Source: Sphagnum compactum
Taxonomy: Eukaryota > Bryophyta > Sphagnopsida > Sphagnales
NCBI GenBank assembly: GCA_965153455.1
Contig: OZ234504.1
Coordinates: 3,286,001 to 3,350,000 of the forward strand
Reading direction: 5' to 3'
Length of the DNA stretch: 64,000 nucleotides
Position 1 is the first letter of the stretch, and the number at the start of each line of letters is the position of its first letter. A program made the translations under genes and the position numbers. Of the stretch, positions 1 to 12,429 are shown piece after piece. The notes beneath the pieces were generated by a model. The model was not told the origin of the DNA, did not search any database, and saw nothing but the letters and a program-made list of their open reading frames with translations.

Positions 1-1235
1 ACTTCATCTACAGGCTTTTTAGTCCCATTTCACTCAATGAAGATGACAAGTAGCGATTGAGTTGAATTGAATAAGATCCTTACGCCTAGTTATCCATTTG
101 AACAACTCCTCAAAAGGGGCTTGCAAACTCATCCAACTCTCCTGATCTCTTTATTAGGACTATCTTATTACATATTTCTGGGAAGAAAAGTTGATCTTCT
201 GGGCTTCAATGGAAGATGACTTCTTCCTTACAAATAATTGATTTTTATTTTTATTTTCCCCATTTGCATGAATCGAATGCACTTGAAAGCATCATTCCCT
301 CATCCATGTTTTCTTCAAGTATTCTGAGAAGTAGCCTAGAAAACTGCGTTACAATATGTGGTGTGTTTAGCAAAGGGCAATCCATGTTCACTACGCATCT
401 GGCAATTTTTGTGTTAACAAAGAACTGTCAAATTTTGGGTGTAGTGGTGATGGGATGAATTCGATGTTATTTTGCCATTAAAGAATACACTAGTCCTCAT
501 GAATCTGGCTTCAGTTTGAGAACTGGTAATGCCTTCTTGTTCACTGTGACAAGATACAGATCTTAGCTAATAGGAACCAGACGTTTTGAGTCCCAAAGGA
601 GTGTACTGAAGCCATTAGCAATTGAAGCTTTGAAGCTTTGAAGATTGCTTTGACAGATCATATGCGTTCAATTCACTGAAATGGAGCACAAATCTTCAAC
701 AACAGGAATGAGCTATTTGTGCTGGAATGCTGAATTGGTTACCAATCGAAGGACTCAGCAAGGGTTCAATCATTGAATCCTAGGCAAATCCCACTGAACC
801 TTTGCAATCTTACTGGGAACAAGAATGAACTCCAGAGACACCACCTCTGGAAACAGGGCCAAAGAAAAACTTTTTGAGAGAGAGAGAGGAATTAGTGGCC
901 TAACTAAAAACTCCAGACAAGAAGGCCCCAAAAAGACACAGAGGAATTGAAGACTGCCACCATCACTGTGTGGAACACTGCAAGTTGGAACTTGGAACAA
1001 CAGTCACAGGAGATTTGCAATAATGTCTTAAAAAATTATGATGAAACCTGAAAAATAAGGAAGGGGAACTTAGGCAAAGAAACTTGGCACTAGGTAAGTA
1101 AATTGTCACAACTAGGATGTATGGGGAGTCTGTTGGTAAATCAACTTGCAGAAAAATGGATATGAGAAACAAATTCACTAGATGAAAAAGAGGTGGAGGG
1201 GGGGCGCACAAGTATAACTAACTGGTCGGGGGTTC
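1..1235. other. Stretch without recognised gene; 3' flank of ABCG gene
   Basis: No open frame here resembles a known protein. The part nearest position 1236 lies downstream of the ABCG stop codon on the minus strand and probably holds its 3' untranslated region and polyadenylation signals, but I could not place a definite end. A short purine run of GA repeats lies near 878-890. The stretch 1-770 shows mixed composition and short frames only. Confidence 0.5.
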
Positions 1236-3605
1236 TTAACGTCTGCTGTTCTTTGCACTGATGATAAGTGCAACATAAAAGAGAAGACGATACAAGGCAC
1301 CAAAAGCAACCGTGATTCCTAGACAAGACCACTTTCCCAGTTGCGTGATGCTTTGATTCTGAAGCACAGCAGCACCATCAATCATGCATGTGGAAGTATT
1401 CAGATTCTGGTAAGCTGTCCCAGACATGTAGTTTTGTCTGAGGTACTCAAGAACAGTAACGATTTTGGGCTGCGAGAGAAGTAGACTTAGTGGTGTAGCT
1501 GAGAAGATTTCGCCCGCGGTCTCATAGCAAGCAGCAGCTGCATTGTCGCTGGCCAGCGACGAGTTCATAAGCTCATTCCGAACTACAGCTTCATAAGGAT
1601 ACTTGATGAGGGACATGTAGTGAAACCAGAGCCAGTAGTCAGGAATTCGATCCCTAGATCGGAAGAAACCGCTCAATAGAAGGAAATAGGCTAAGACTGC
1701 CACCACCACTGTGTAGCCGAGGATGACATTAGGTATAATAGCGGAGAGAAATGTCGCGAAGGAGTTTCCAGACCAGAAAGAAGCCCAGATGATGAGGAAG
1801 AAGAAGAGGAATCCGTGAACTCCACCTGACAAGCCGACGCCCCAGAATGTGGTAACTGCAAACGCTAGTGACAAAACTCCCAGGAATGGTATATATACGA
1901 TGGCATTTGCAAGTACGTAGGACGATTTTCGATAAGCGTTGTGTGATGTCTCGCGCATGAAGATGAAGCGCTCCTGAAGGAAGATGGGGAGTGTGTCTAC
2001 ACAAGAGTAGTATGTGAAGGACATTGCAAAGGCGAAGAAACCCAGCCGCTCTTGTAATCCCTTAGGGCTGTGATCCAGTTGCCAGAAGATTGTGGAAAGG
2101 AGCAATCCAGAGCCTATCACTGTTCCCAACCTGGTATAGAAGAGCTCAGGAGTCCTGCGGATGTTTGCTATGCAGCGCCATATCAAGACACCTATCTCGT
2201 GCCATCTGGAGTTGGCAAACTTGAGAATGAGTGTGGCACTGTCGTTGCAGTGTTCGACGTAACCGGATGTGGACATGAGCCGTCCTTTGGCAATACTGGC
2301 TGCTATTGCACCAGAAATCCCTGTGGGTATAGCAGGATGTAAGACCGCCTTGCTGCTGGTAGATAAGTCACAAGGCCGCCGCTGATCAGCAGTAGTAGCT
2401 GACGAGCTGTGTCCATGAGCCGAGGCTCGTATGGACTTGAATCTGTCGACCAGAGGTTTGATTCCGCCAGGCATGCAGTTCAGCACCTGTATGAGATCAA
2501 GAGCAAATTCTGCAGCGTTTCCGTGAGCAGATGGAATGGGGTAACCATGATTGAACTTGGTGAAGTAGTCAGTAAGATCCTTTGGGTGACCCATGTAAAT
2601 CATTTGACCATTGGCGAGGAACATAAGATTCTGGATCAAGCCAAGAATGCGATCACTGGGTTGGTGCACAGACATGATCACAATGCTCCCCATATCGGCG
2701 ATGTGTTTCATTGTCTTGACAACCATGTAGGCACTTGAGGAATCAAGGCCGGAGGTAGGCTCATCCAGAAACAGGAGAAGAGGACCGTGAACAATGTCGA
2801 CTCCGATCGAAACCCTGCGTCTCTCGCCTCCTGAAATCCCCCTGCAACCCTCATCGCCGATAATGGTATCCGCCACCTTTTCCAGGCCAAGCTGCCTAAG
2901 GAGAGTACTGACTCTGGCTCTCTTCGCTGCTTTGGTATGGCAGGCAGGTAGCCGAACACTCGCAGAGAATGTGAGTGTTTCCTGCACGGTTAGCATGGGA
3001 AACAAGAGATCGTCCTGCATCACATAGGCAGAGATGTTGCGCAACTGATGTCCGTCTACTTCCTGTCCATTCAGAGTGATGCTGCCCGACAATTTCTCCC
3101 GGGAGATCCGCTGAGCGAGTGCATCAATGAGGGTCGACTTCCCTGACCCACTTGGTCCCATGACAGCCAGAATCTCTCCATCTCTTGCCTTGCCCGAAAG
3201 GTTTTGCAGCAAGGTCACACTTGGTGAAGCCGGCAGCTTCACGTGACGCGACGTGCTTGAAGAATCGCCAGGACGTGCACAATTCGCGAATTTAGGCAGC
3301 GCACAGAAAAGGGTCCTTCTCGTGTTAGGCACAGTGTACGTCAAGTTACGAAACTCGAATGAAATCTCAAGATCAAATTGAGCCACTCCATTCTTAGCAT
3401 CTATTTCCTTGAGCAGACTCTGCACATTGATTTCCATAAGTGAGGACTCCTCCTCAGGAGAAGGACCATCATGATCATCCAGCACTTGCAAACTGGTATG
3501 TGGATTTGACTTGGAAATCTCCCATGCTGCCTCCCTCGGTGTTCCTCTGAAGCTATTACTGCTAGACAAAATCCTTCCAGTCTCGATATCCATGACTGTC
3601 ATCAT
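1236..3605 (-). CDS. Half-size ABCG (WBC) transporter
   Basis: This is an intact, intronless reading frame of 789 residues for a half-size ABC transporter of subfamily G, with the nucleotide-binding domain first and the membrane domain second. Visible motifs are Walker A GPSGSGKST (about 150-158), Q-loop QDD (about 197), signature ISGGERRRVSIG (from about 257), Walker B LLLFLDEPTSGLD (from about 276) and the H-loop SVHQPS (about 312). The rest carries about six hydrophobic segments of the ABC2-membrane type after residue 480. The family works as dimers in the plasma membrane and exports lipids, waxes or hormones. The wording of the domain is closest to the plant clade of Arabidopsis ABCG1/2/6/16/20, linked to suberin and pollen-wall barriers; the exact substrate is unknown. 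The frame is open 39 residues further upstream, but I chose the MMTVMD start because a good 3' splice site (TTTTTTGGTAG, exon from about 3616) lies just before it, suggesting an intron in the leader. No key residue is missing. Confidence 0.93.
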   Translation of the reverse strand: MMTVMDIETGRILSSSNSFRGTPREAAWEISKSNPHTSLQVLDDHDGPSPEEESSLMEINVQSLLKEIDAKNGVAQFDLEISFEFRNLTYTVPNTRRTLFCALPKFANCARPGDSSSTSRHVKLPASPSVTLLQNLSGKARDGEILAVMGPSGSGKSTLIDALAQRISREKLSGSITLNGQEVDGHQLRNISAYVMQDDLLFPMLTVQETLTFSASVRLPACHTKAAKRARVSTLLRQLGLEKVADTIIGDEGCRGISGGERRRVSIGVDIVHGPLLLFLDEPTSGLDSSSAYMVVKTMKHIADMGSIVIMSVHQPSDRILGLIQNLMFLANGQMIYMGHPKDLTDYFTKFNHGYPIPSAHGNAAEFALDLIQVLNCMPGGIKPLVDRFKSIRASAHGHSSSATTADQRRPCDLSTSSKAVLHPAIPTGISGAIAASIAKGRLMSTSGYVEHCNDSATLILKFANSRWHEIGVLIWRCIANIRRTPELFYTRLGTVIGSGLLLSTIFWQLDHSPKGLQERLGFFAFAMSFTYYSCVDTLPIFLQERFIFMRETSHNAYRKSSYVLANAIVYIPFLGVLSLAFAVTTFWGVGLSGGVHGFLFFFLIIWASFWSGNSFATFLSAIIPNVILGYTVVVAVLAYFLLLSGFFRSRDRIPDYWLWFHYMSLIKYPYEAVVRNELMNSSLASDNAAAACYETAGEIFSATPLSLLLSQPKIVTVLEYLRQNYMSGTAYQNLNTSTCMIDGAAVLQNQSITQLGKWSCLGITVAFGALYRLLFYVALIISAKNSRR

Positions 3606-5224
3606 CTTTCCAGTATCTACCAAAAAATGAGAAATCAGATGCAAAGTTACACAGGTTTCAGAGGGCTCTTGGGAGAAAATCACACACCGAAATTCCAACC
3701 TACAAGAAACCGAAACTATCAACTGAAAACTAAGGAATCCACAAGAATGGTAGTTTTAATTCTTCAAAGTGATTGATTCTTCTCACCCAATGGGTTTCCT
3801 TGTCTTTGCACCCTCTTAGAAGATGGAATTCACAAGCCGGTATCGGTTCATTGCAGCTCAAGGAATCGAAATTTCACACTCCCCGTGACGACAAGATGAA
3901 TCTGCTGCCAACATCACACGACCTAATCTGTGTGGGCATGCAAAAATGCGTTGAACTAACGATGCAAAGCTTCGCAACGTTTGCGCTGGGCCTGATTTTG
4001 ATTTTCAAAAACTGAGCAAGACGTGTGGAGTGTGGACCAGTGTTGTGTGGTGATTTTGATTTTTAAATAACCGGCAGTTCCGGTTCTTTACAGATTTCAT
4101 GGTCAAGGAAATTGCCGGTTCCCGTTTTGTTGGGGATAATCAAAATCAGAGAACCGCCAATTCCGACTCTTTCAGAAACACCAAAGAACCGGAAGTTTTC
4201 ATGAAAGAACTAGCAAAGAACCTGCGGTCATAACGTGGTCTTTCTGGAGGATTCCAAAAACTTTGGGAACCGTGGTTATAGACCAGAACTGGTTTTTTGA
4301 TGTTGCACGCCAGGGCTGATAGCTGACGGGTATCTGACGCAGGTTCTAGTAACTGCGCAATATTGGTGTGGAGCGCTGTGGACCAAGGCTGGGCGGGTAT
4401 CATACATGGGACAAAACTCATGTCAGTTCTCATTAACAACCCGTCCGAGTTATTCATTCCTCAATGGATGATAAGAAGTGGGGAAACCTTTTCTTACCCA
4501 CTAGGACAAACGGGCAATTGCAAGCCTTACCGACGAGTTATCCATGCCTTCATGGATGAGAAATTCAACTCCGCAGCCTCGAAACTGTTCCACACCTCGA
4601 TAATCCATCCCCTCGTTCAAAGCTTTTCTCGTGCTCTGTGTGCGCCTGCCTGTGTTTGCGGTTTTACTGCTTTCCATTGCCTCTCTTTTCCTTCACCCTG
4701 TTCTCTCGCTGCAATTTTCCATTGATTTCGAGGCTTTAAAGAGATTCCTGTTGATCGTATTAGGATGTATTTGTTTATTTTTTTACTTTTTCATTTGCAA
4801 TTGGTCAAGTTGGTTTTTGGTGACTGGAGTTCGCAGCAACAGCTCGAGGAGCAAGAAACTGCGCTTCTCTAGAGATCTGTCTTTCGGTCTTCTGGTATGG
4901 CTCAACGTCATGTGCTTGATTTATGTATTTTGTGTGATTTCTTTGTGGAATTCAGAAAAAGAAGAAGAAGAAGAATCTGTCCAATCTTTTCTTGTCTTAA
5001 CATTTAAGCAAAGCAAGCTTTCTCGCTGAATTGATTCTCGATTTTTGGCAGTCATAAACAGCGTTGCTTCTTCTGTTCTATAGTATTCGTTTCGGAACGA
5101 CTTTTCGCAGTGGCATGTATACCAGGGAAACATTGTGTGTTCTTGCTTGCACTCAAAGGTTTCTGTGTTTTCGTCACTGAGCAATGGAGGGCCCATTTCC
5201 ATGGCATGGAATCTCATGATTTTC
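3606..5224. other. 5' flank of ABCG gene; no recognised coding gene
   Basis: The first part is probably the promoter and leader of the divergent ABCG gene; a possible leader-intron donor (GGGTGAGAAG on the minus strand) is near 3780. Around 4060-4200 CCGGTTC-type words occur in both orientations. A 132-codon frame at 4631-5029 (+) begins with a hydrophobic stretch but resembles no family I know. The last bases before 5225 read like an intron end (TTTTCTGTTGCAG), directly in front of the exportin-2-like homology. Confidence 0.45.
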
Positions 5225-6115
5225 TGTTGCAGGAGGAGAATCAATCGCATGTGATCTTGTGGAGATGCTATCAACATCTTACTGAGGACAGGATACATCA
5301 CTGTTCTCTGTATATGTTCAGAACATGATCCAAGAGTATGAGCCCAATCCAGCCCCAAACTGGAAAGCAAAGGATTCTGTTTTATACTTGGTAACGGCAT
5401 TCACGTCAAGGCAGCCATCAGTGGGGGCAATCTGGCACTGACCTAGTGAAAATTTGAACAATTTTTTAGAACTCTCAGATAGTGCCAGAACTTTGGCCAC
5501 CTTCAGAATTCTAATGCCTTCTCGAAGGCTGATGCTCTGAAATTCTTCTCAACCTTCTGGAGTCAGATTTGCTAGCAATTAACACTGGAGTTGATGCCAC
5601 ACTTGATAGGATTTCTTGCTGCAGAGTCAAATGAGGTACACTCGTGTGCAGCTCTTTGCATGGAGAAGCTTACGGTGCTGAAGGACGGGAAACAACTTTG
5701 TTACACAGCAGCTGATGGAACTTGATTTCTTGTAAAAGTTCTCACAAATCTCTTCAGTGCCCTCAAGCTCTTAGAATCTCAGGAAAATCACAGTACATCA
5801 GGAGGTCTATCATGAGGCTCTATCCATTGCGGATGTCAGGCCTTGTGCATCACAATGTTTGGCTGAGCTAAGGACTGTTTTTGTAGAATTTTGCCAGAAT
5901 CTTTCCAATCTTGCTTCTCCATGTCTTCCAGTGTATATTGGAGCAGGATGTGACAGACCCCTTATTGTTTTTCAGATCATGATTGGGTTGATTGAGAGCA
6001 AAAGGCCTCCATTTCCTCCAAATAAAATTGCAATTTTTCCTCCATCATTGATGTCCATCTTGTGGAATTGCCAGGCCAATGTACCAGGTCTAATGTCTAC
6101 CGGGGCCTTTGCAGG
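5225..6115 (+). pseudogene. Exportin-2 (CAS/CSE1) pseudogene fragment
   Basis: Read across frames, this stretch follows the middle of plant exportin-2, the HEAT-repeat karyopherin that returns importin-alpha from nucleus to cytoplasm. In order I see: a piece like RRRIACDLVEMLSTSY (frame change inside), the block NPAPNWKAKDSVLYLVTAF (about 5340-5402), a block ALKFFSTFW, then ESNEVHSCAALCMEKLTVLKD (about 5625-5690), TNLFSALKLLESQEN (about 5745-5790), the ADV...CLAELRTVF block, and FQIMIGLIESKRPP with a counterpart of the family's GNVPALVRLLQ near its end (about 5970-6095). The first and last thirds of the roughly 970-residue protein are absent. At least five frame changes or stops break the coding. 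Homology begins right after an intron-like CAG, so a copied genomic segment is more likely than a retrocopy, but that is inference. It cannot make a working receptor. Confidence 0.82.
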
Positions 6116-7129
6116 TGACATCACGTACTTGGACATGTCTTCTTTATGTAAGGTTAATGTAGAACTTCATCTCCACAAACAACCTTTGTCACAAGCATGG
6201 ATTTCAAGGGACTATGAATTTATTTAAGCTAGCGTAAAGAACTTAAAGGTATATTGAGATGCATTAGTATGGTTAAATTAAAAATTTCAATGTTATAACC
6301 TCTTTTATCATTGATTATAAACCTTCAAAAGATACATCCTGAAAGTGTTACAAGCTTGAAAGCCATGAAGTTTGTCCTATTTCAAATTATTATATTAAGA
6401 GTTTCATATATGTAATGGTGTATCTATATTGCTCAGGTTGTGGGGGTTATGAGCAACGTTGTGCAGTTCTTCAGTTTTAGGAGGAACTTTGGGATTTGTT
6501 TTCAAACAACTTTATGGGATCAATTCCCGTTTTGGTTAGGTTTTTAAAAATAAATAAAAACTGGGACCAATAATTTCAAATCCAATTTTTGAATGTGAGG
6601 GTTAGTTCCAGTTTTTTTTTAATTAATTTTTAAATTCAAAATCAAGCTAGTTCCTAGTTCTAGGCTAGGTTCCAAGTAACCTTCCAATTGGGTTCCACAA
6701 TGCCAAATATCATTGGAAACGATCCAAAAAAAATTAATTTATAAAACAATTCAGATTGTTACAAAGCTTGGACAAGGTCAAATTAAGTGGAACTAATATA
6801 TGTTTAAGTTTTAAAATTATATGAATTGTAATGGATTAATATAATTGTTTTATGCCAATTGATTTTATGTTTTCATGTTTTATGCATTTGTATGCCAACT
6901 TTGAAATGTGCATCTTGTCAGCCTTTGAATCTAGTCTTCAAAACCCCCAAACCAGCTCCTAAATCTACCCTCCAAATCACCTTTTACAAACCCTAAAATG
7001 CACCCCCTTCTTGCGTCAAATAATTCTCAAATCTGTCCTCCAAACCATCCCTTAGAAACTCTCAAATGCATCTCCTTTTTTTTTCAAAACAATCTTCAAA
7101 CTACCATCCAAAGCACCCCTAAAACCTAA
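6116..7129. other. AT-rich gene-free stretch
   Basis: No gene is visible. The stretch holds short words related to GGTTCC and TAGTTCCTAG around 6530-6690, similar to words at 7840-7970 in the other orientation, which may be ends of a decayed element around the array at 7.1-7.6 kb. This is only suggestive. Confidence 0.35.
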
Positions 7130-7560
7130 GACAACGACAATGAGAACTAAAACTACAAAATCATCAAGATCAAAAGGGTGATGACAAATAACTGTTAGTT
7201 GCAACAACAAGAAAATCATAATGATAACCAAGACTACAAAATCATGAAGATCATAAGGGTGATGGTGGTCAACTATTGGCTGCAACAAGAAGAAGAACAC
7301 AATGATGACTGAGACCACAAGATCAAGAAAACCACAATGATGGTGGGCAATTATTGATTATAACAATGAGAGGACCACAATGACCACGATGATTAAAACC
7401 ACAAGATGGTAAGATTAGAAAGGTGATGGTAGGCAATTGTTAATTGTAACACCAAAAAGACCATGATCATGACAACCAAAACCATAAGAAGATGAAGATG
7501 AGGAAAGCGATGATATACTTAGGCAATGGCAAGGTGTAACAACAAGACAAACACCACAAC
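7130..7560. repeat. Degenerate tandem repeat, about 80 bp unit
   Basis: The word AAGGGTGATG and the following CAACTRTTRGTTGCAACAA recur at about 7174, 7255, 7336 (diverged) and 7420, giving a unit of 79-84 bp repeated about five times with decreasing similarity. The strand opposite encodes a hydrophobic, valine-rich repeating peptide in one frame, which I take as a by-product of the repeat and not as a gene. Confidence 0.65.
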
Positions 7561-10532
7561 CACCAACCATTACAACAATTAAAAGAATACCACTGTAAAC
7601 ATTAGTGTGAAAAGAAAATCATGAAGACAATGACAATGGTGTAGCAAGTAGTAACAAGCAACCAAAAAAAAAATGTGACCATGAATAAAACTTTTGAGCT
7701 TCGAGAACAACTCACCACCTTTAGCTTTTAACAAAACCCCCTAACCTTAAATTGAAACTAGAAATTTTCTTTTCAAAAAGTTAGTATAGTTTTAGTTCTT
7801 TGGAGCACATACAAACTAGGCCTGATTTCAAATTTCCATAAAACAAAAAAAAAAAAAAACCCCAATGGAAGGGTTCCCAACTATTTTTTTTAACCTCCCT
7901 TAACCTTGGTTCTAATTCTTACTTTGCATCTTGGACCCAAGTCCAATTAGCTTCTGAATAACCGGAACTAGAATGAACAATCTATACTTAACTAACATGG
8001 TTACCTACACAACATTGGTTATGAACCAATTTGTGGTTGGCCTTGGGTAACCACATTGAGGTGCATTTATGAAATAAAATTTTCATTATAGGAAAGGCAT
8101 AGTTCACTTTAATATATATTTAAAAGGTAACATTGAAAATATTTGTATGGACAAAATGTGCTTTCAAACGTGTGCCCACCAACACATGGGTTAGGTGTGA
8201 ATACCTTAGAGAGTAGTGAACATTATGATGTGAACATTCTATGCATTTTGTTGGAATGTCTCTTTGTTATTAAAACCATTGTTCTAGTAGGAGCAGTATG
8301 GTCTAGGAGTGCTTGAAAGAAGTTGCCTACTAACTTTCAAAGCTACCATTTTGATAGGAAAATTATGGTTCAAATGTGTTTTGAAAGGGGTGCAAACCAA
8401 AGCCACACACCTTGCTTTAACATACTTTTATGAAATGAAAAATGTAGTTTGATGTAGTGTTGTGTGTGTATTATACCCATAATTACTAATTGGCAAATGT
8501 TTGTCAAAATAATTATTTTAAAAAAAGGATTTGATCGAGTCAATTTGAATATTTCAAAATTTTAATAATAATTAATAACTACATTAAGTCTTCCACTTAT
8601 TAGTGATGTTATTGAGATATCTCAATGACTTGGATTGTCCTTATATGGTTTAAACCTTCCCCTATATGGAAAAGGTCTTGAATTCAAAATTTCCCTAAAA
8701 TTTCAATAATGTAAACTTAGAATTTCATTATTATTATTATTTTCTTAAAGCCTTCTTGAGAATTAGTGCCGAACATTAGTGGACTGTATATCTCCAATAC
8801 ATGTTTTTAGCATAGTTGCTATGTAAGTGTGTATAAGTAAGGAATTTATTTACGTTTCATGTAACTGTAAAACCTCTCATATATCAACATTAATTGATGT
8901 AAATGTCTAACCTTGGATAGGTAAGTGTACTAAGTGTTAAATCATGTAAATTCATTTTAAACCATGTAAAAACATGTAAGTGAAAGTGTAAATGATCTTG
9001 AGGAACACATTTAGAAAATTGATGGGAACACATTGAGCACAAAAAATATCAAAATACTCTCAACTCCCCCACCCCCAAAACAAAGAAAGGGCTTCATGGG
9101 TCCATGTTAGATTGCTTCATTGAATAAAAATAAATTCAATTCCTACATTTATTTGTCATAACTTTCAACCTAGAGGTCCATACAATTGGAGGGCTTACTG
9201 GATTGCCTCTTAGGTGCGCATTGTGGAGGGTACCTAGATATGTTAATTGTATTAATTGGTTGTCACATTGTGAAGGATACCTATAGGATGTATTAGTTGT
9301 ATTATCATTACATTCTATGAGGTATTGATAGGTACCCTCCACGGTACCCATAGGAGAAATTTTTAATACCCGTCAGTATCATAAAAGAGCATATATTAAT
9401 TTTTATCTTCAATATCCCCCTTTGTTGGATTTGAACAACATTTGTTGAAAACCTAACCCAGTTACACTTACCCTATCAACTACATTTACATAGGGAGTGT
9501 AAGTATAAATGAAAATTGCTTACAATTCCTCTATTTTAGTGTGAGTGTAAAATAAATAAATTACATGGTGGGTAGGGTGAATGTAAGTACCAAAAATTTG
9601 GCAAGGTAAATCTAAATCACTCAATATTATATGGGAGGTATAGGTGTATTTACACTCACTTGCACACGAGTGGTTTGAACAAAATTTGCATTTGGGATTC
9701 ATCATAGACTCATCACATATTTGTCACAACCTAGACCCATAAAACACTACCTTCCTTACAATTAGGAATTTGTAAGTTCCAATCAGGTTATATAGAAATT
9801 GTAAGTTCTTGAAATTTCTCTAGTCCCAACCCCCAAATTAGGCATTTCAATTTCCTGAGATTGTTCAGCCCTGTAATGCTTAGTAACATGCATTCTTGGG
9901 TCATCATTAGAACATTTAGGCAAGCATGGGGACATCACATATGTTATTCGCACATGTTTAAAAACTAAATGTGTCACAATATTTAGGAATTGATTGTTTA
10001 ATCCATTTAGTCTAGATTAACTTTTCTTGTGTTTGAGTTTGAATGAATCAATTACTAAGTAACTAGGGCAAATTATAGGATCAAAACATTGTTGATTTTT
10101 ATGAGTTACATAGATGTAAAGGGTAACTAACAAATTGAGTTATTAATAATAAGTAAAAAGGGGTTAAAAAGTGAGGGCTATTTAATTGACTAAATTAAAT
10201 ATGAGGAAGAGGATTTCTAAAGTGAGATTTTTTTTGAAAAGGACTTGTAGGAACTGGTGGGTGTCATTCAACCCATTTAATAAAGGATTTAATGTGATGG
10301 AACCAAAATAGCTTGTATGAAGATCTTTTAAACAAAAGAACCTACACAAAGCTATTAAAAAACATTGTGATGAGCAAGGTTGTCAACATCCTTTTTGGCA
10401 AAACTTTTCAAGATGGGACATTGACTTTCAAGAAGTCACAAATTTAGATGTTGTCAATTAAAATTAGGTTTGAGATAGGATTTTGGGTACATTCAAGAGT
10501 TAAAGAGTCATAGGAAATGTAATCAGTATTTA
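7561..10532. other. AT-rich gene-free stretch
   Basis: No protein or RNA gene can be supported in these 3 kb. A small duplication of GTACCTA/TTGTATTA words lies at 9220-9330. Long A or T runs are frequent. The whole stretch looks like old, decayed intergenic DNA. Confidence 0.4.
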
Positions 10533-10844
10533 AAGCATCTTCAACAAGCACCCAATAAGTTGATGCCATATTTTAAATATGCAATGCCAAATGACAACCC
10601 CAAAATTTATTGAGTGTAAGAACGTAAAACCAGCCCCACCAATAGGCCATCATGCAAAAGGCCAAATATGAAATAAAAAATCCAATGCTAATTAGCAGTA
10701 TTTTTGCGAACACTTGCACACACGAGAGTTCTCAAAGCATTGTTCCCATGGAAACTTGCACACACAAAACTTGCACACATAAGAGGCAATGTGTTTTCTC
10801 ACAAACACTTGCACAAAAAAGCTTGTAATTTTTTTCTTGTCAAA

Positions 10845-11998
10845 ATGGTAGATTTGTGGAGGCGACAACTACTGCAACAATTGCAAGACAACCTAGATGA
10901 TGATGAAGGTGAAGAGTTATTTCTTGTTGGAGCTATATGCATGCTTGCATTTGACCTCATAGAAGCTCTTCGACAACATGATGGGATTGCACCTTGGTGA
11001 TCAAAAATTTGCCCAAAGATTGGCAACAAGGCCATGAGCGAATCTACCATGATTATTTTGCACCTTCACTAGTGTTTGGAGAAGCTCTATTCAAACGCAA
11101 GTATAGGATGACTCGAAACCTATTCTTGTGCATTATGCTTTTTGCCTGTGAAAATGATGTTTTCTTTGTGCAATGCCTAGATTGTACAGGGAAGCTCAGT
11201 TTGTTTTCAATCCAAAAATGCACAACAACATTTTGAAACTTGCATATGGCACAAGGGCAGATTTTGTAGATGAATATTGTAGACTAGGCAAGAACATTGC
11301 AGTGGAATGCTACAACGTTTTGCACATGTAGTGGTAACAATTTTTCGGCCAATGTACTTGAGAGAACCAACCTGAATAGACATAGAACACCAACTCCAGA
11401 TTAATGCCAAGAAAGGATTTCCTAAAATGTTTGCTAGTTTAAATTATATGCATTATAGGAAAAATTGCCCTGTCGACTAGCAAGGCCAATTCCAAAATAA
11501 GGATGGGGACAAGTTCATAATTTTGAAAGCAATTGTAGACCAAATCACTTTGGATTTGGCATAGTTTTTTTGGGCTTCCTAGGGGTAACAACAACATCAA
11601 TGTTTTAGAACTATCGCATCATTCGAAATTTGTTGAATGGGGCAGTTAATGATTCCAAGTTTGTTGTCAACAAAACAACCTACCCATAATACTACCTTTT
11701 AACATATGTCATTTATCCATGGTGATCTTGCTTTTGCAAACCATACACAAACCTTCAGATGCAAGAAAACAATTTTTTTGCACAAATGCAAGAAGGAGAA
11801 AAGAAGAATGTGGAGCGGTGTTTTGGTGTCTTGCAAGCTCGTTTTGGCATCATTCAAAACCTGTCTAGATTGTGGCACATGGATACAATCTATAAGATTA
11901 TGACTGCTTATGTGATTTTCCACAACATGATAATTGAGGATGAAAGGGACTACAACTTTGAATCACTATTTGATCTAACAAACGTAGGACAATTGTAG
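10845..11998 (+). pseudogene. PIF/Harbinger transposase (HARBI1-like nuclease) remnant
   Basis: Broken frames follow the plant HARBI1-like DDE transposase from N- to C-terminus. Successive blocks are RHERIYHDYF-like and RKYRMTRNLF (about 11037-11126), LKLAYGTRADFVDEYCRLG (about 11235-11290), a piece like INAKKGFPKMFASLNYMHYRKNCPV (about 11402-11475, with stops around it), a NNNINVLELS counterpart (about 11588-11620), and finally a clean stretch with KNVERCFGVLQARFGIIQNL and YVIFHNMIIEDERD (about 11807-11950). Family members use these blocks to build the catalytic core that cuts at the terminal repeats. Several frameshifts and stops, and apparent loss of the region carrying one catalytic Asp, make it non-functional. 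Confidence 0.85.
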
Positions 11999-12429
11999 TG
12001 TGGACTTACTTTCCAAACATACATGGAAGGCACTAGTGAGCTTGAGAATTCTCAAACACATTTTATTCTAAATTAGACTTGGTAGAACATTTGTGGGTCA
12101 TGAAGGGCCTACACTAATTGATTAAAGAAACATCTCTATTGAGATTACATTTTGTGCAATAAAAACCCCACATATTTTCTATTAGTTCTTCACATCTATG
12201 TTGTGAATTTCTACTCACTAGTGTTCAACATAACAATATAGAAGTTTGAAAAAATTGTGGAACTTGTAGCCAATGAGTTGGTTGGGTGAGCTACAATAGT
12301 TACAAGAGAATCAAGGCGGGGTAGATGTCATTGCAGGCATAGGTATTATTGTGCATGGAGATGATGTTAATGTAGCAAGTGTTGAACGTGTTGCTTGTGG
12401 AGGCATGGCTATAGGTGTTGCCATAGTTG

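Noticed and set aside
2070-3027. Plus-strand frames of 77-109 codons opposite the ABCG gene
   Set aside because: They are mirror frames of the conserved minus-strand ABC transporter and resemble nothing themselves.
4631-5029. A 132-codon frame starting with a hydrophobic, signal-like stretch
   Set aside because: No recognisable domain, low-complexity end (EKEEEEE), and only a noncoding context; kept as a description, not a gene.
7052-7318. Hydrophobic 88-codon minus-strand frame that looks like membrane repeats
   Set aside because: It is the translation of the 80 bp tandem repeat and is broken in the remaining units.
7130-7560. CRISPR-like regular repeats
   Set aside because: Units are contiguous and diverged with no distinct spacers, and the context is a plant nuclear genome.
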